A stretch of 64,000 bases of DNA from Pedobacter endophyticus (GTDB lineage Bacteria > Bacteroidota > Bacteroidia > Sphingobacteriales > Sphingobacteriaceae), in NCBI RefSeq assembly GCF_015679185.1, contig NZ_CP064939.1, positions 4,464,001 through 4,528,000 on the forward strand, in the 5' to 3' direction. Made by a program: the position numbers and the translations under genes. The notes under the pieces were generated by a model. The model was not told the origin of the DNA. It saw only the letters and a list, made by a program, of their open reading frames with translations, and did no database searches. Shown here piece after piece: positions 54,541 through 63,475 of the stretch; the stretch's first letter is position 1; each line of letters starts with the position of its first letter.

Positions 54541-56015
54541 ATGACAAGAAACCTAACCCTCTGGCTTAATTCAATCCTTTTGTTAGCTGCTGTTGCGTCT
54601 GTAGCACAAACAAAATCGAACCTGCCTTTATATAAAAATGCAAAGGCTCCGGTAGAAAGCAGGATAAAAGATTTGCTTTCGCGAATGACAGTTGAAGAAA
54701 AAGTCGGCCAGATTTCAATGCCATTGGGCTGGCCGATGTACACCAAAACTGGCAACAATGTAGCGGTTAGCGAAGCTTTTAAGAAAGCGTTGAAAGAAGA
54801 ACACACCGGCATGCTTTGGGCAACCTTGCGGGCCGATCCGTGGACGAAAAAGACCTTACTTACAGGATTAAATCCAGAATTGGCAGCAAAAGCAACCAAT
54901 GCGATTCAAAAATATGCCATTGAAAACACACGTTTGGGCATTCCCGTTTTACTGTCAGAGGAGGCGCCGCACGGGCATATGGCCATTGGCACCACCGTTT
55001 TTCCAACATCCATTGGCCAGGCCAGCACATTTAATCCCGATTTAATTAAAGACATGGCAACGACCATTGCCGAAGAAACCCGTTTACAGGGCGGACATGT
55101 GGGGTACGGTCCGGTTTTAGATTTAGCAAGAGAGCCCCGTTGGTCGAGAGTGGAAGAAACCTATGGCGAAGATCATGTATTAAACAGCAGAATGGGCGAG
55201 GCCATGGTTCAGGGCTTTCAAGGCAAAGGCATCAACACTGGCGTTAACGTCGTATCTACGTTAAAACATTTTACCGCATACGGAGCGCCAGAAGGCGGAC
55301 ACAAAGTGGCGAGGGCTTTGATCGGGCTACGTTAGATTTGCTGGGAGATCAGGTTAAACTTTTACAGGCCGTGGTTAAAACCGGGAAACCTGTGGTTTTG
55401 GTACTGATAAAAGGCAGGCCATTGAACCTCAACTGGGCCTCAGCGAACGTACCCGCCATTTTAGATGCATGGTACCCCGGGCAGGAAGGTGGAAATGCAA
55501 TTGCCGACGTTATTTTTGGCGATTACAACCCCGCTGGCCGTTTACCCATTTCTGTACCTAAATCGGTAGGGCAGTTGCCTGTTTATTACAATGCCCGTTA
55601 TCCCGAAAAGCACGATTATATAGAAACTGATGCCGAGCCCCTTTACAGTTTCGGCTATGGTTTAAGCTACACCACTTTCAATTATGAACATCTGAAATTA
55701 AGCTTCAAAAACGGCATTGCTACCGCCAGTTTCGATCTGAAAAACTCAGGCACTGTAGATGGAGACGAAGTTGTTCAGTTGTACCTCAATGCAAAAACGT
55801 CGTCAGTGGTGCTACCCATTAAACAACTCAAGCAATTCGAAAGGATTTTCCTTAAAGCAGGCGAACAAAAACGCGTAACCTTTGAACTGAACAGCAGCGA
55901 CCTTGAAATTTACGATGCCAAAATGCAATGGAAAGTTGAACCGGGGAAGTATTCGGTGATGATCGGCTCATGTTCTGACCGGATCAAGCTTGAAGGCACG
56001 TTTGAGGTAAAGTAA
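54541..56015 (+). pseudogene. GH3 glycosidase with internal deletion and frame change
   Basis: The front frame (54541 to about 55301) holds a signal peptide and the start of a GH3 barrel: RIKDLLSRMTVEEKVGQISM, GHVGYGPVLDLAREPRW and STLKHFTAYGAPEGGH. The rear frame (from about 55308) resumes as GEGFDRATLDLLGDQVKLL, then the C-terminal sandwich LYSFGYGLSYTTF and a fibronectin-like domain to the stop. Intact relatives are about 750-790 residues; some 270-300 residues are missing, including the barrel region that carries the catalytic Asp. The joint lies near 55301-55308 and shifts the frame, so the product would end after 264 residues. A rearranged assembly is the alternative. Confidence 0.85.
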
Positions 56016-56032
56016 TACAAAACCGTTTCTCG

Positions 56033-56120
56033 TCGTAGCGTCTCGCTACGATGATAGAAGAATTGAAGAGGCACAAGCGGGACGCTTGCGCCAGCGTGTG
56101 TGTGCTTGCGCCAGCGTGTG
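56033..56120. repeat. Hairpin and 20-bp tandem duplication
   Basis: TCGTAGCG/CGCTACGA stem around TCT (56033-56051), then GCTTGCGCCAGCGTGTG twice with period 20 (56084, 56104). They lie between the GH3 remnant and the next gene. No T-run follows. Confidence 0.65.
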
Positions 56121-56214
56121 CCAGTCTATGCGAAACGTCTTGCCCATCCTGGGATGCTAATTCAGCAAACCTTCTTCCTTTTTCCATGTTACCATAAGAG
56201 ATAATCGAATACTT

Positions 56215-56655
56215 ATGGGAATAATAAAAAATTTTGCGGCTGGCCTGGCCGGAGCTGTTGCTCTAAACATCATTCACGAGAGCCTTAAAAAGAAGGGAGC
56301 AGACATGCCACGGGTCGATTTGCTCGGCGAGGAAGCATTGAATGATATTCTGGGTGTTTTTGGAAATACAATTACGGATCAGAATACGCTCTATAAGGCC
56401 ACGCTTGCTGGCGACATCTTATCAAATGCAATATATTACAGCGCAATTGGCGTAGGAAAGCAAAACTACATCTGGCCCCGGGCAATTGTATCGGGACTGG
56501 CTGCAGGCTTGGGTGCCGTAAAGTTGGCTAAACCATTAGGATTGAACGAAAGAACCGTGGCCCGAACGGAAAAAACAAAGGGTCTTACTGTTGCCTATTA
56601 CGTTACCGGCGCTTTAGTAACAGCCTTCGTTCTGAAGTCGTTAACTAAAAAGTAA
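56215..56655 (+). CDS. Hypothetical membrane-associated protein
   Basis: A 146-residue protein with hydrophobic stretches near residues 5-22, 63-82, 88-108 and 124-142 (VAYYVTGALVTAFVLKSL), and a basic end. No family is recognised. Similar small glycine-rich membrane proteins accompany stress genes such as those further right, but that link is only by position. Spacing to neighbours suggests a single-gene unit. Confidence 0.7.
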   Translation: MGIIKNFAAGLAGAVALNIIHESLKKKGADMPRVDLLGEEALNDILGVFGNTITDQNTLYKATLAGDILSNAIYYSAIGVGKQNYIWPRAIVSGLAAGLGAVKLAKPLGLNERTVARTEKTKGLTVAYYVTGALVTAFVLKSLTKK

Positions 56656-56785
56656 TCTTTTCGCAAAGTAAAGTTCAATTCGTGTTGAAGAGTGATGGGC
56701 CCCGAATCCTGGAAAAACACCAATTAAGATTTAAAAACAAATTTAACGATAGCTGGTTATTAGAAAATAACTTAAAATAGACAAC

Positions 56786-56998
56786 ATGAAATATAGTTTG
56801 ATCATCGCATTGCTTACAGCTTCAGTATTCGCTACCTCTTGCTCTGGAAACAGGGCTGATAAAGAAAACGCAGATACCATGTATAAATATACAGATACCA
56901 ATAAGGCCACAATTGATACCAACAGCCGCGACAGCGTACATGCAAACGCATTGGACGATACAACCATGAACGCACCAAGAATGCCTGAACGGAAATAA
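56786..56998 (+). CDS. Small hypothetical lipoprotein
   Basis: A 70-residue protein with a signal peptide and lipobox ATSC (Cys at residue 19). The mature part is highly charged and rich in Asp, Thr and Asn, with no defined domain, probably a flexible envelope lipoprotein. Confidence 0.7.
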   Translation: MKYSLIIALLTASVFATSCSGNRADKENADTMYKYTDTNKATIDTNSRDSVHANALDDTTMNAPRMPERK

Positions 56999-57025
56999 TA
57001 GCGTACACTTATCAAAAAAATTACC

Positions 57026-57319
57026 ATGATAACTGAAAACGAAAGTACGCAGCAATTCAGCGACGCTGACCTGGAAAAATTTAATCAAGGGGTTGCTGAG
57101 GCACTCTGGACGGACAACGGAATACCTTACTTTGTGATTAAAGATGGATTGGATTTAAGCGAATACGCCCGGCTTGCCAAATTATCTCTGGAACGTGATC
57201 GGGAAATAGCACACGATTTTACGAGCAAAGTAACCAATGAATCCGGTTCGGAAGAAGTCGAGTTCGAATATAAATCAAAATGGTTTTTGGACGGCTTGGC
57301 CGAAGGTGAGATAGAATAG
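57026..57319 (+). CDS. Hypothetical acidic protein
   Basis: A 97-residue soluble protein, strongly acidic, with a predicted helix (residues 13-30) and no motif I recognise. It starts 27 bases after the small lipoprotein gene, so the two may be co-transcribed. Confidence 0.6.
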   Translation: MITENESTQQFSDADLEKFNQGVAEALWTDNGIPYFVIKDGLDLSEYARLAKLSLERDREIAHDFTSKVTNESGSEEVEFEYKSKWFLDGLAEGEIE

Positions 57320-57743
57320 AACTCGAACCTTTCATTTTCTGTCATTCTGACGAAGGAAGAATCCCCAGGCGATGGAATGCAGAACGCCAAACACGCATTG
57401 CCCAAAAAAGGCTAGTGTTTGGCAAGGCATAACGATTCCCACCTGCCTGCCCGTCCGTTCAGGCGGGCAGGCAATGTCATTTAGTTTAGGAAAAATTAAA
57501 AAACATTATCACCCTGAGCATTTCGGCTTGAGCTTGTATTGAGCGTAGTCGAAATGCTCAATACAGGCTTAGTCGAAGGGCCATGTTTATTTGTTTTTTC
57601 CTACAGAAAAGGTCTTCGACTGAGTTTATCTTGAGCGAAGTCGAAAGGCTCAGATCCGATAGCTATCGGATGACACCCGTCGAGCTTAACTAAATGACAT
57701 TGGGCGGGCGTGGGAATGCCGACCTTGTATACAATAAGCATAA
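57320..57743. repeat. Repeat-bearing gap, copy 2 of the 51-base element
   Basis: 57625-57675 is identical to 1941-1991. A related, longer copy lies at 57509-57580 (ATTATCACCCTGAGCATTTC and its inverse GAAATGCTC). GCCTGCC/GGCGGGCAGGC inverted sequence is at 57443-57472. No gene is seen in these 424 bases. Confidence 0.8.
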
Positions 57744-59291
57744 TTATTCCGGGTCTTCCAACGAAATCTTCTCCAGATTCTTACGAGCTGGGCCCGTAAC
57801 AACGTTTCCTTCAATATCGTAGCGGGCGCCGTGGCAGGGGCAATCCCACGATTTTTCTTCACGGTTAAAATGAACGATACATCCGGCATGCGTACAAACA
57901 GGATTCAACCCTGTGATTTTTCCGGTATCATCTTTGTAAACAGCAAGCTTTTTATCATCAACTTTTAAGATTTTTCCGTCACCCGCTGCCAGTTCAGCTA
58001 TGCCGTTTTTAAGTTCGCTGCCAAAGCGGTCGGCCACAAAACGATAAGCCACATCGGCGTTTTCTTTTACAAACTCGCTAAAGCCAGCAACAGGTTTTAA
58101 CCTTGCAGGACTAAGCAGCTCACTGTATTCGTTTTTTTGCTCCGTTATCAAATCGGCGATTATTGTAGCCGACAAGCTGCCCAAAATCATACCGTTGCCG
58201 TTAAAACCGGTTGCCACATAGGTTGCAGGCTCTCCGCCCGGAAGCTGCCCAATATAAGGAAGCCCATCAACAGGCACATAATATTGCGAAGACCACTTGT
58301 AGGCAATTTCCTCGATGTCGAAATAAGTCCGCACATAGCTTTCCAATTCTTCAAAAGCCTTTTCGGGGTCTTCATGTCCCGTTTTATGGTCGGCGCCGCC
58401 AATTAGAAGCAGTTTCTGGCCATCAATAACGTGCGACCTGAAATAATGATACGGTTCCTTAAGGTCGTAACTCAGGTGCTCAGGATAGTTTTCGCCTTTA
58501 AGCTTTACTGCCAAAATGTAACTTCTGTAAGGTGCGTTTCTTAGCGAAAGAATATTTACGCCGGGCGATATGTGCGTGGCATAAACGAGGTTTTTCGAGA
58601 CGAAGCTACGGTTTGCAGACTTCGAATGGTGAATTCCATTCTCGAAAGTATTTTCTTCTATGGAAGTTTCTGTAAAGATCTTCCCACCTAGCCTGATAAA
58701 CTCATCGGCAATGCCTTTAAGATATTTCAATGGGTGAAATTGCGCCTGCTGCTCAAAACAAAGCGACGATTGGAAATCAATCGGCAAATCGTTTGTATCA
58801 GCCTCACTTACAATAACGCCCGCTTTTTTCGATGAGGATAAAATATCAGATAACGTTTTACTTTCTTCGTCGTTTTGGGCAAACAAATAACCTTTCTTAT
58901 ATTCAAAATCGGCATCGATGCCAAAGTCGTCGATATTTTTCTTGATCAGGGCAATCATAGCTGCCGACGCTTTCGCCATTTGTTTGGACGCTTCTTCGCC
59001 AAAATCGCTGTCAATTTCGGGATAACTCGAATCTAAAAAAGTGTTAAGGTGAGCACTTGTACCGCCGGTGGTTCCGTAGCCAGGGTTCTGCGCATCAACG
59101 ATAATGCAACGCTGTCCCCGCTGCTGCAGTAGCAAACCTGTGGTCAGGCCGGTTATCCCTGCGCCAACAATCAGTGTATCACAAGTGTCTTCAACGTTAT
59201 TTTCGTTAGTAGCAGTTGCTAAAACTTCAAAGTTTTGCCAGGCGCTCATGTGTTCGCCGTCTCGCTTATTCATGGGTGAGGATATGTTCAT
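57744..59291 (-). CDS. FAD-dependent oxidoreductase with C-terminal Rieske domain
   Basis: A 515-residue fusion. The DAO-type FAD domain starts LIVGAGITGLTTGLLL (about 40-55, GxGxxG) and includes YVATGFNGNGMILG near 370. The C-terminal Rieske domain (about 430-515) has ligands Cys466 and His468 in CTHAGC and Cys484 and His487 in CPCHG, binding a 2Fe-2S cluster. Such proteins oxidise an amine-type substrate and pass electrons to the cluster; the substrate is unknown. The likely true start may be a later Met (residue 7 or 15), as the first 14 residues are not conserved-looking. Confidence 0.9.
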   Translation of the reverse strand: MNISSPMNKRDGEHMSAWQNFEVLATATNENNVEDTCDTLIVGAGITGLTTGLLLQQRGQRCIIVDAQNPGYGTTGGTSAHLNTFLDSSYPEIDSDFGEEASKQMAKASAAMIALIKKNIDDFGIDADFEYKKGYLFAQNDEESKTLSDILSSSKKAGVIVSEADTNDLPIDFQSSLCFEQQAQFHPLKYLKGIADEFIRLGGKIFTETSIEENTFENGIHHSKSANRSFVSKNLVYATHISPGVNILSLRNAPYRSYILAVKLKGENYPEHLSYDLKEPYHYFRSHVIDGQKLLLIGGADHKTGHEDPEKAFEELESYVRTYFDIEEIAYKWSSQYYVPVDGLPYIGQLPGGEPATYVATGFNGNGMILGSLSATIIADLITEQKNEYSELLSPARLKPVAGFSEFVKENADVAYRFVADRFGSELKNGIAELAAGDGKILKVDDKKLAVYKDDTGKITGLNPVCTHAGCIVHFNREEKSWDCPCHGARYDIEGNVVTGPARKNLEKISLEDPE

Positions 59292-59351
59292 AACAAAAAC
59301 GTGCTATGCGTATCATTCATCTGATACGGGTAATTGATATAATTTCTTTAG

Positions 59352-59861
59352 TTAAACCGCAGTTTGCGAAGTTGAATCTTGAGCGCTGCTTAAAAGTGCT
59401 AATCCATCGCTGTTCCCCTGTAAAGCGGCGTAACTTTCGGCGGTATTTCCGCGGTTATCCGTAACATTAGTGTCTGCACCGTTTTCCAGCAAAAGCTTTA
59501 ATGCGTCATTCCGGCCAAACATGGCAGCAAACATTAAAGCGGTTCCGCCGTTACCATGCTGACAATTTAAATCTGCGCCCGCTTCAATCAAAAGCTTAAC
59601 AATGTCTATATAGCCTTTAAAACTCGCTCCCATTAATGCGGTATTGCCACCAAAGTCGGCCAGATTAATATCGGCGCCTGCCCCTAAAAGCAATTCTGCC
59701 GTTGCCAGCTGATTATTATAACAGGCAATAATTAACGGTGTATAGCCTTTTTCATCCCTTGTATTTATATCTGCGCCCTGCTTAATAAGTTCGCGAACTA
59801 CTTCTGTTTCTCCCTGTCTTGTTGCAGGAATCAGTACCTTATCTAAGTCAATGTTGCTCAT
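59352..59861 (-). CDS. Ankyrin-repeat protein
   Basis: A 169-residue protein of about four to five ankyrin repeats (TRQGETEVVRELIKQGADIN, then KGYTPLIIACYNNQ, GNTALMGASFKG, GGTALMFAAMFGR and GNTAESYAAL). There is no signal peptide. These modules bind other proteins. The gene lies 60 bases upstream of the DAO-Rieske gene on the same strand, so the product may serve that enzyme. Confidence 0.9.
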   Translation of the reverse strand: MSNIDLDKVLIPATRQGETEVVRELIKQGADINTRDEKGYTPLIIACYNNQLATAELLLGAGADINLADFGGNTALMGASFKGYIDIVKLLIEAGADLNCQHGNGGTALMFAAMFGRNDALKLLLENGADTNVTDNRGNTAESYAALQGNSDGLALLSSAQDSTSQTAV

Positions 59862-60314
59862 AAATGCTGTTTTAAAGATGAATTGGTGTTGAGATTATTT
59901 AAAATATTATTTTGATAACCTGGTGTTGTGTAATAATTGTCAGTGTTGTCTTAATTGTAAAATATTGCAATAAATGTCACCCTGAGTTTAAATTTTTAGC
60001 AAAAAATCAATATGAATGACGTTTTTAAGGCCGTCGTCATTCCTGCGCAGGCGGTACCGAATCTTCGGGATTAAAGCCTTAGCATTAAGATCCCTCCTGA
60101 AGTTCGGGAAGGATGACGACCGTTCATGTATAGCCTTGTAAGACAGCAGGGTGCCAAAAACTGCTCATTTAAAGGAAAAACAAAGAACAGCGGTTTTTCG
60201 ATTGCAATCGGCTTACCGTGTTTTTTGTTTTTCCTCAACTTTTTGGGTTGACCATTACAGCTTGGCTTCAATTGGATCGCTTAACGGAATAGCCAATTGC
60301 AAGCTTACTGTGCA
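59862..60314. other. 453-base gap with an inverted repeat
   Basis: GTCGTCATTCC (about 60032) and GGATGACGAC (about 60110) form arms of an 85-base imperfect inverted repeat containing CTGCGCAGGCGG. I see no gene; open frames are short and without family features. Confidence 0.55.
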
Positions 60315-60872
60315 TTATTCTGCGGCCGCTTCTTCGTTAATGGCGGTTACCGCAATTTCTGTTAACGCTACATCAGTCTCTTTTTCATTTTCGAGCGTTT
60401 GCGTTAATAAATCTGCAATTTCATCTTGCCCCATATTTTGCGCAAATACCCTTAGCGTGCCGTATGTAGCAATCTCATAGTGCTCAACTTTTTGTGCGGC
60501 TAAAATTAAGCCCGCATCGCGGATAAGTGTATCCTTGTCTGTATCAGAGATAATTGAGTTAGCTTCTTCAAGTAAACCTGCCATTGCATCGCATTTCTTT
60601 GCTGATGCTTTCTCGCCAAGCAATTCAAAAATTTTTTCTAACGTTTGCACGTGCTCTTTGGTCTCGTTGGTATGTTTTTCAAATGCCGAAGCTAATTCAG
60701 GGCTTGTTGCGGCTTTCTGCAATTTTGGAAGTGCAGTTGCCAAATGCTTTTCAGCCCAATAAATATCTTTTAGTTCGTCAATAAAAAATTCGCGAAATTC
60801 TGAATTTTCCACTTTCGCACTGCTCGTTGCTTTTTTTGCGGTCGTTTTTGCCGCTGTTTTCGTTGTTGCCAT
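60315..60872 (-). CDS. YciE/DUF892 ferritin-like protein
   Basis: A 185-residue protein with a Lys/Ala/Thr-rich tail at the N-terminus (TKTAAKTTAKKATSSAK), then a ferritin-like four-helix domain: FFIDELKDIYWAEKHLATALPK, FEKHTNETKEHVQTLEKIFELL and AQKVEHYEIATYGTL. The conserved Glu and His residues could form a di-iron site. Members are linked to stress tolerance; the reaction is unknown. A second copy lies at the right edge. Confidence 0.9.
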   Translation of the reverse strand: MATTKTAAKTTAKKATSSAKVENSEFREFFIDELKDIYWAEKHLATALPKLQKAATSPELASAFEKHTNETKEHVQTLEKIFELLGEKASAKKCDAMAGLLEEANSIISDTDKDTLIRDAGLILAAQKVEHYEIATYGTLRVFAQNMGQDEIADLLTQTLENEKETDVALTEIAVTAINEEAAAE

Positions 60873-61234
60873 AGTATATGTTTTTTATAGATTTTGTATG
60901 TGTATAACCATGCAACGCTTCAGATAGTTTTTGGTTTTTTACTTTACTCTGCTTGGCCGTTAGAGAAGTCAAGTTTTAAAAACTTGACTTCTCTGGTTAG
61001 GTCGCTAATAGCGATTTTCTTATCGGCGGGGGTCATGCGGCGAATAGAATTCATTATTGCAGGTGGATTGTTTCATAACCTCTCCCTATGTAAGTGAGTG
61101 CCTTTTCTGCTGTTGTGCTATCCCTCTCCTTGAAGAGAGGGAACGATGCTTAGTGCTTTTAACCCAGTTTTTTATCCGTGGGTGTGCTATCTGTCGAAAT
61201 AGGAAACTTGACTTCTCTTAACTAGGTCGCCCAA
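60873..61234. repeat. 362-base gap with the 33-bp palindrome and a half copy
   Basis: 60962-60994 is identical to 47421-47453. A right-arm copy (AAACTTGACTTCTCT) lies at 61204-61218. Each is followed by a related AGGTCGC word (near 61001 and 61225). There is also a CTCTCCTTGAAGAGAG hairpin at 61125. No gene is seen. Confidence 0.75.
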
Positions 61235-62038
61235 TTAAACCAGCTGATTAATTTTCGAGTATCGAATGAGTATTTGGCTTTGGTTTAGCAATTTTTCGAG
61301 GTCTGCTTTCACCAATTTCCAATAGTCATCATCAAATTCATTAGTCATTACTTCAATTACCGTAATTGCATCTTGTTCAACTTTATCGTTCGCAAGCCAT
61401 TTGCCCTCCGCCGCACCACGGTCATAGGCCGTTAACCCACCGAATTGCCTGATCAACTTGTTTTTTAACTGGTTCAATTTGCTTTCGGCCGTTTTATCGT
61501 TCACCCGGGGGAGGAAGATTTCAACAAGTGTTTTACTTTCACGATTCTTTTCCGCACCTTCTTTTATGCGTTTGTTTGCCATTGCCGGCGTAATATTGGC
61601 TAGTGGCTTAAACGTTTTGCCAGCTTGTTCGTTATAAGCGATAAAAAACGATTCGATTTGATTCACCAGTCCTTTCGGCAATTCCCTCATTGTTTTAATT
61701 TTAGCATATTCCATACTGGTTTCCGGAATGGCAAGAATCCTGTCGTTACGCATCGTTGCGCCATCACGTTCCGTTTGTTCGGCAGATATGGCGCCAATAA
61801 TCCGACATTTTACTACACAACCGGTAAAGGTTTTTAGTTCAGAAATAACCATCACGTCGATCGGGTCTCCATCTTCACCAATGGTATCGGGAATGAAACC
61901 AAAATCGAAAGGAAAGTACATTCCTGCAGGCAAAAGCTTCATCAGCTCAAAGCGGCCGGTGTTTGGCGAGTAGTCGAATTTTTGCTGGCTTCCCTTTGGT
62001 GTTTCAACTATTACGGTAACCAATTCTTCTTTTGGCAT
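61235..62038 (-). CDS. Inorganic pyrophosphatase with extra C-terminal domain
   Basis: A 267-residue protein. Residues 1-165 are a family I pyrophosphatase: the PPase block EDGDPIDVMV (about 55-64) supplies the metal-binding Asp residues, with AGMYFPFDFGFIPDT before it. The remaining ~95 residues (TLVEIFLPR, LIRQFGGLTAYDRGAAEGKW, ending ILIRYSKI) are not part of PPase and resemble a small free-standing protein family with the FGG-TAY motif. The PPase part is also shorter and divergent. It would hydrolyse pyrophosphate or a related phosphoanhydride; the role of the added domain is unknown. Confidence 0.85.
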   Translation of the reverse strand: MPKEELVTVIVETPKGSQQKFDYSPNTGRFELMKLLPAGMYFPFDFGFIPDTIGEDGDPIDVMVISELKTFTGCVVKCRIIGAISAEQTERDGATMRNDRILAIPETSMEYAKIKTMRELPKGLVNQIESFFIAYNEQAGKTFKPLANITPAMANKRIKEGAEKNRESKTLVEIFLPRVNDKTAESKLNQLKNKLIRQFGGLTAYDRGAAEGKWLANDKVEQDAITVIEVMTNEFDDDYWKLVKADLEKLLNQSQILIRYSKINQLV

Positions 62039-62049
62039 ATTTTATTCGT

Positions 62050-62727
62050 TTATTTTCCAGTTTCTAAATGAGGAGCGTCTACAGGTTTCGATTCAGGAGA
62101 ACCTTTTTGGCGCAGAAAAATGGTGAGGATGACAATAGAGGCAACGGATAAAAATTCGCTTTGCCAGTTTTGAAAGGTTTCAAACCAAAAGTTTGCCCCG
62201 GCAGCATAGCTGAGTAAGCTTTCTTCCGCCATGCCCTTTAGGTGCTGTTCGGTATTGTGCGATTCCCAGCTTCCGTATAAGTGAAGCGCCCAGCTTGTTA
62301 AAAACAATATTGCGAAGGCCAGCGAAAGTGAGTTGGCGTAAAGCCAGAGGATCCATCCACCTTTCTTTACGGGCCAGGGGCTATCTTTGCTGGCTACCGG
62401 AACGCGATCGACCGCTTCAGGCTCGTCAATTTTTTTCGATTCTGCCGAGCCAATCTGTCTCAAATGAATCGTTAACAGCACATAAAGCATCATTTGCAGA
62501 AACTCACTTTCAAAATTCTCGAATGTCGCCGAAATGAAGTGCCCTGTTGAAAGGTAGGTGGTTAGTGAAATTTTTGCGGCACCAAGCTCCTGCAGTTCCG
62601 TATTGTGTTCGTGCCATCCGGTTAGTGCCTGCCCGCCAAGCGTAAATAGAAAAAGGAAAAGGAAAAAAACAGAAAGTCCGTTTTTGTACAGCCAACTCCG
62701 CTTACTCTTACTTTCGTTTGTTGCCAT
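62050..62727 (-). CDS. DUF6766-family membrane protein
   Basis: A 225-residue protein starting at the ATG at 62725-62727 (MATNESK). Two similar halves each carry a membrane helix pair: GLSVFFLFLFLFTLGGQALTGW with FESEFLQMMLYVLLTIHLRQ, and LSLAFAILFLTSWALHLYG with WQSEFLSVASIVILTIFLRQ. This internal duplication is the DUF6766 pattern. Function unknown. It begins 5 bases after the CinA-type stop and lies 11 bases from the pyrophosphatase gene, so the three form an operon. Confidence 0.88.
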   Translation of the reverse strand: MATNESKSKRSWLYKNGLSVFFLFLFLFTLGGQALTGWHEHNTELQELGAAKISLTTYLSTGHFISATFENFESEFLQMMLYVLLTIHLRQIGSAESKKIDEPEAVDRVPVASKDSPWPVKKGGWILWLYANSLSLAFAILFLTSWALHLYGSWESHNTEQHLKGMAEESLLSYAAGANFWFETFQNWQSEFLSVASIVILTIFLRQKGSPESKPVDAPHLETGK

Positions 62728-62732
62728 GATAA

Positions 62733-63221
62733 TCAATTTAACTTTAGGAGGTAATCTTCAAGCAGTTCGGCGCAACGTGCTATAGTGCCCGAAACGATTT
62801 CTTCCTGCGAGCCGCTAAAATTCATCCGCTCAGAAAAAATGTGCTCCCCACCATGAACCGCATAAATAAACATGGTACCTACAGGTTTTTCGGCCGTTTC
62901 GCTGCCTCCGGGGCAGGTTAACCCCGTTACACCAATGTGTATATCCGCAGGGATAAGTTTACCCAAACCCAAAGTAATGGCTTTGGTTACCTCCATCGAT
63001 TCGGGTGTGTATTTTTTCAGCAAGGCTTCATCAACATCCAGTAAGTTTTGTTTTAAGCAGGCATCGTAACAGGCAATTCCGCCCTTTAAAAATGAGCCGG
63101 CATCATCCATCAACGAAAAACGGGCGCAGAGCGCACCAGCCGTAGCACTTTCGGCAAAAGCCAGGTTCATTTTCTTTTCTATCAAGAGTTTTGTAATATT
63201 CTCAATCGTTTCCTCTTTCAT
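62733..63221 (-). CDS. CinA/PncC-type nicotinamide-nucleotide amidase
   Basis: A 162-residue CinA C-terminal domain protein: AFAESATAGALCARFSLM, GSFLKGGIACYDACLKQNLL and IGVTGLTCPGG, then GTMFIYAVHGG. The Ser/Lys-type active region of this family is intact as far as visible. It would deamidate NMN to nicotinate mononucleotide in NAD recycling. It is the first gene of the operon with DUF6766 and the pyrophosphatase. Confidence 0.9.
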   Translation of the reverse strand: MKEETIENITKLLIEKKMNLAFAESATAGALCARFSLMDDAGSFLKGGIACYDACLKQNLLDVDEALLKKYTPESMEVTKAITLGLGKLIPADIHIGVTGLTCPGGSETAEKPVGTMFIYAVHGGEHIFSERMNFSGSQEEIVSGTIARCAELLEDYLLKLN

Positions 63222-63475
63222 ATCTGATCAATGAATTGGTGGTTAGTAGATGTATGCTAAACATGCGTTTATTCTTGATGGTTTTAACTTTCTAATCTGC
63301 CAGAGGCTTCCTCACGGCATTAAACTTGTTTACGGCCTGATACACAACAACCCGCTATTCAACTGTAAAATGAGTAAAACTGTTAAAACCATTACTCAAA
63401 AACAACGTTATCCTTTTATTAACGATGATGCTGTTGGCATCATTCATTATCCCTAAACGCATACAAAACATCACT

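Noticed and set aside
63250..63456. Open frame of 68 codons between the CinA and second YciE genes
   Set aside because: No recognisable domain; a start at 63370 gives only 28 codons. I leave it unannotated.
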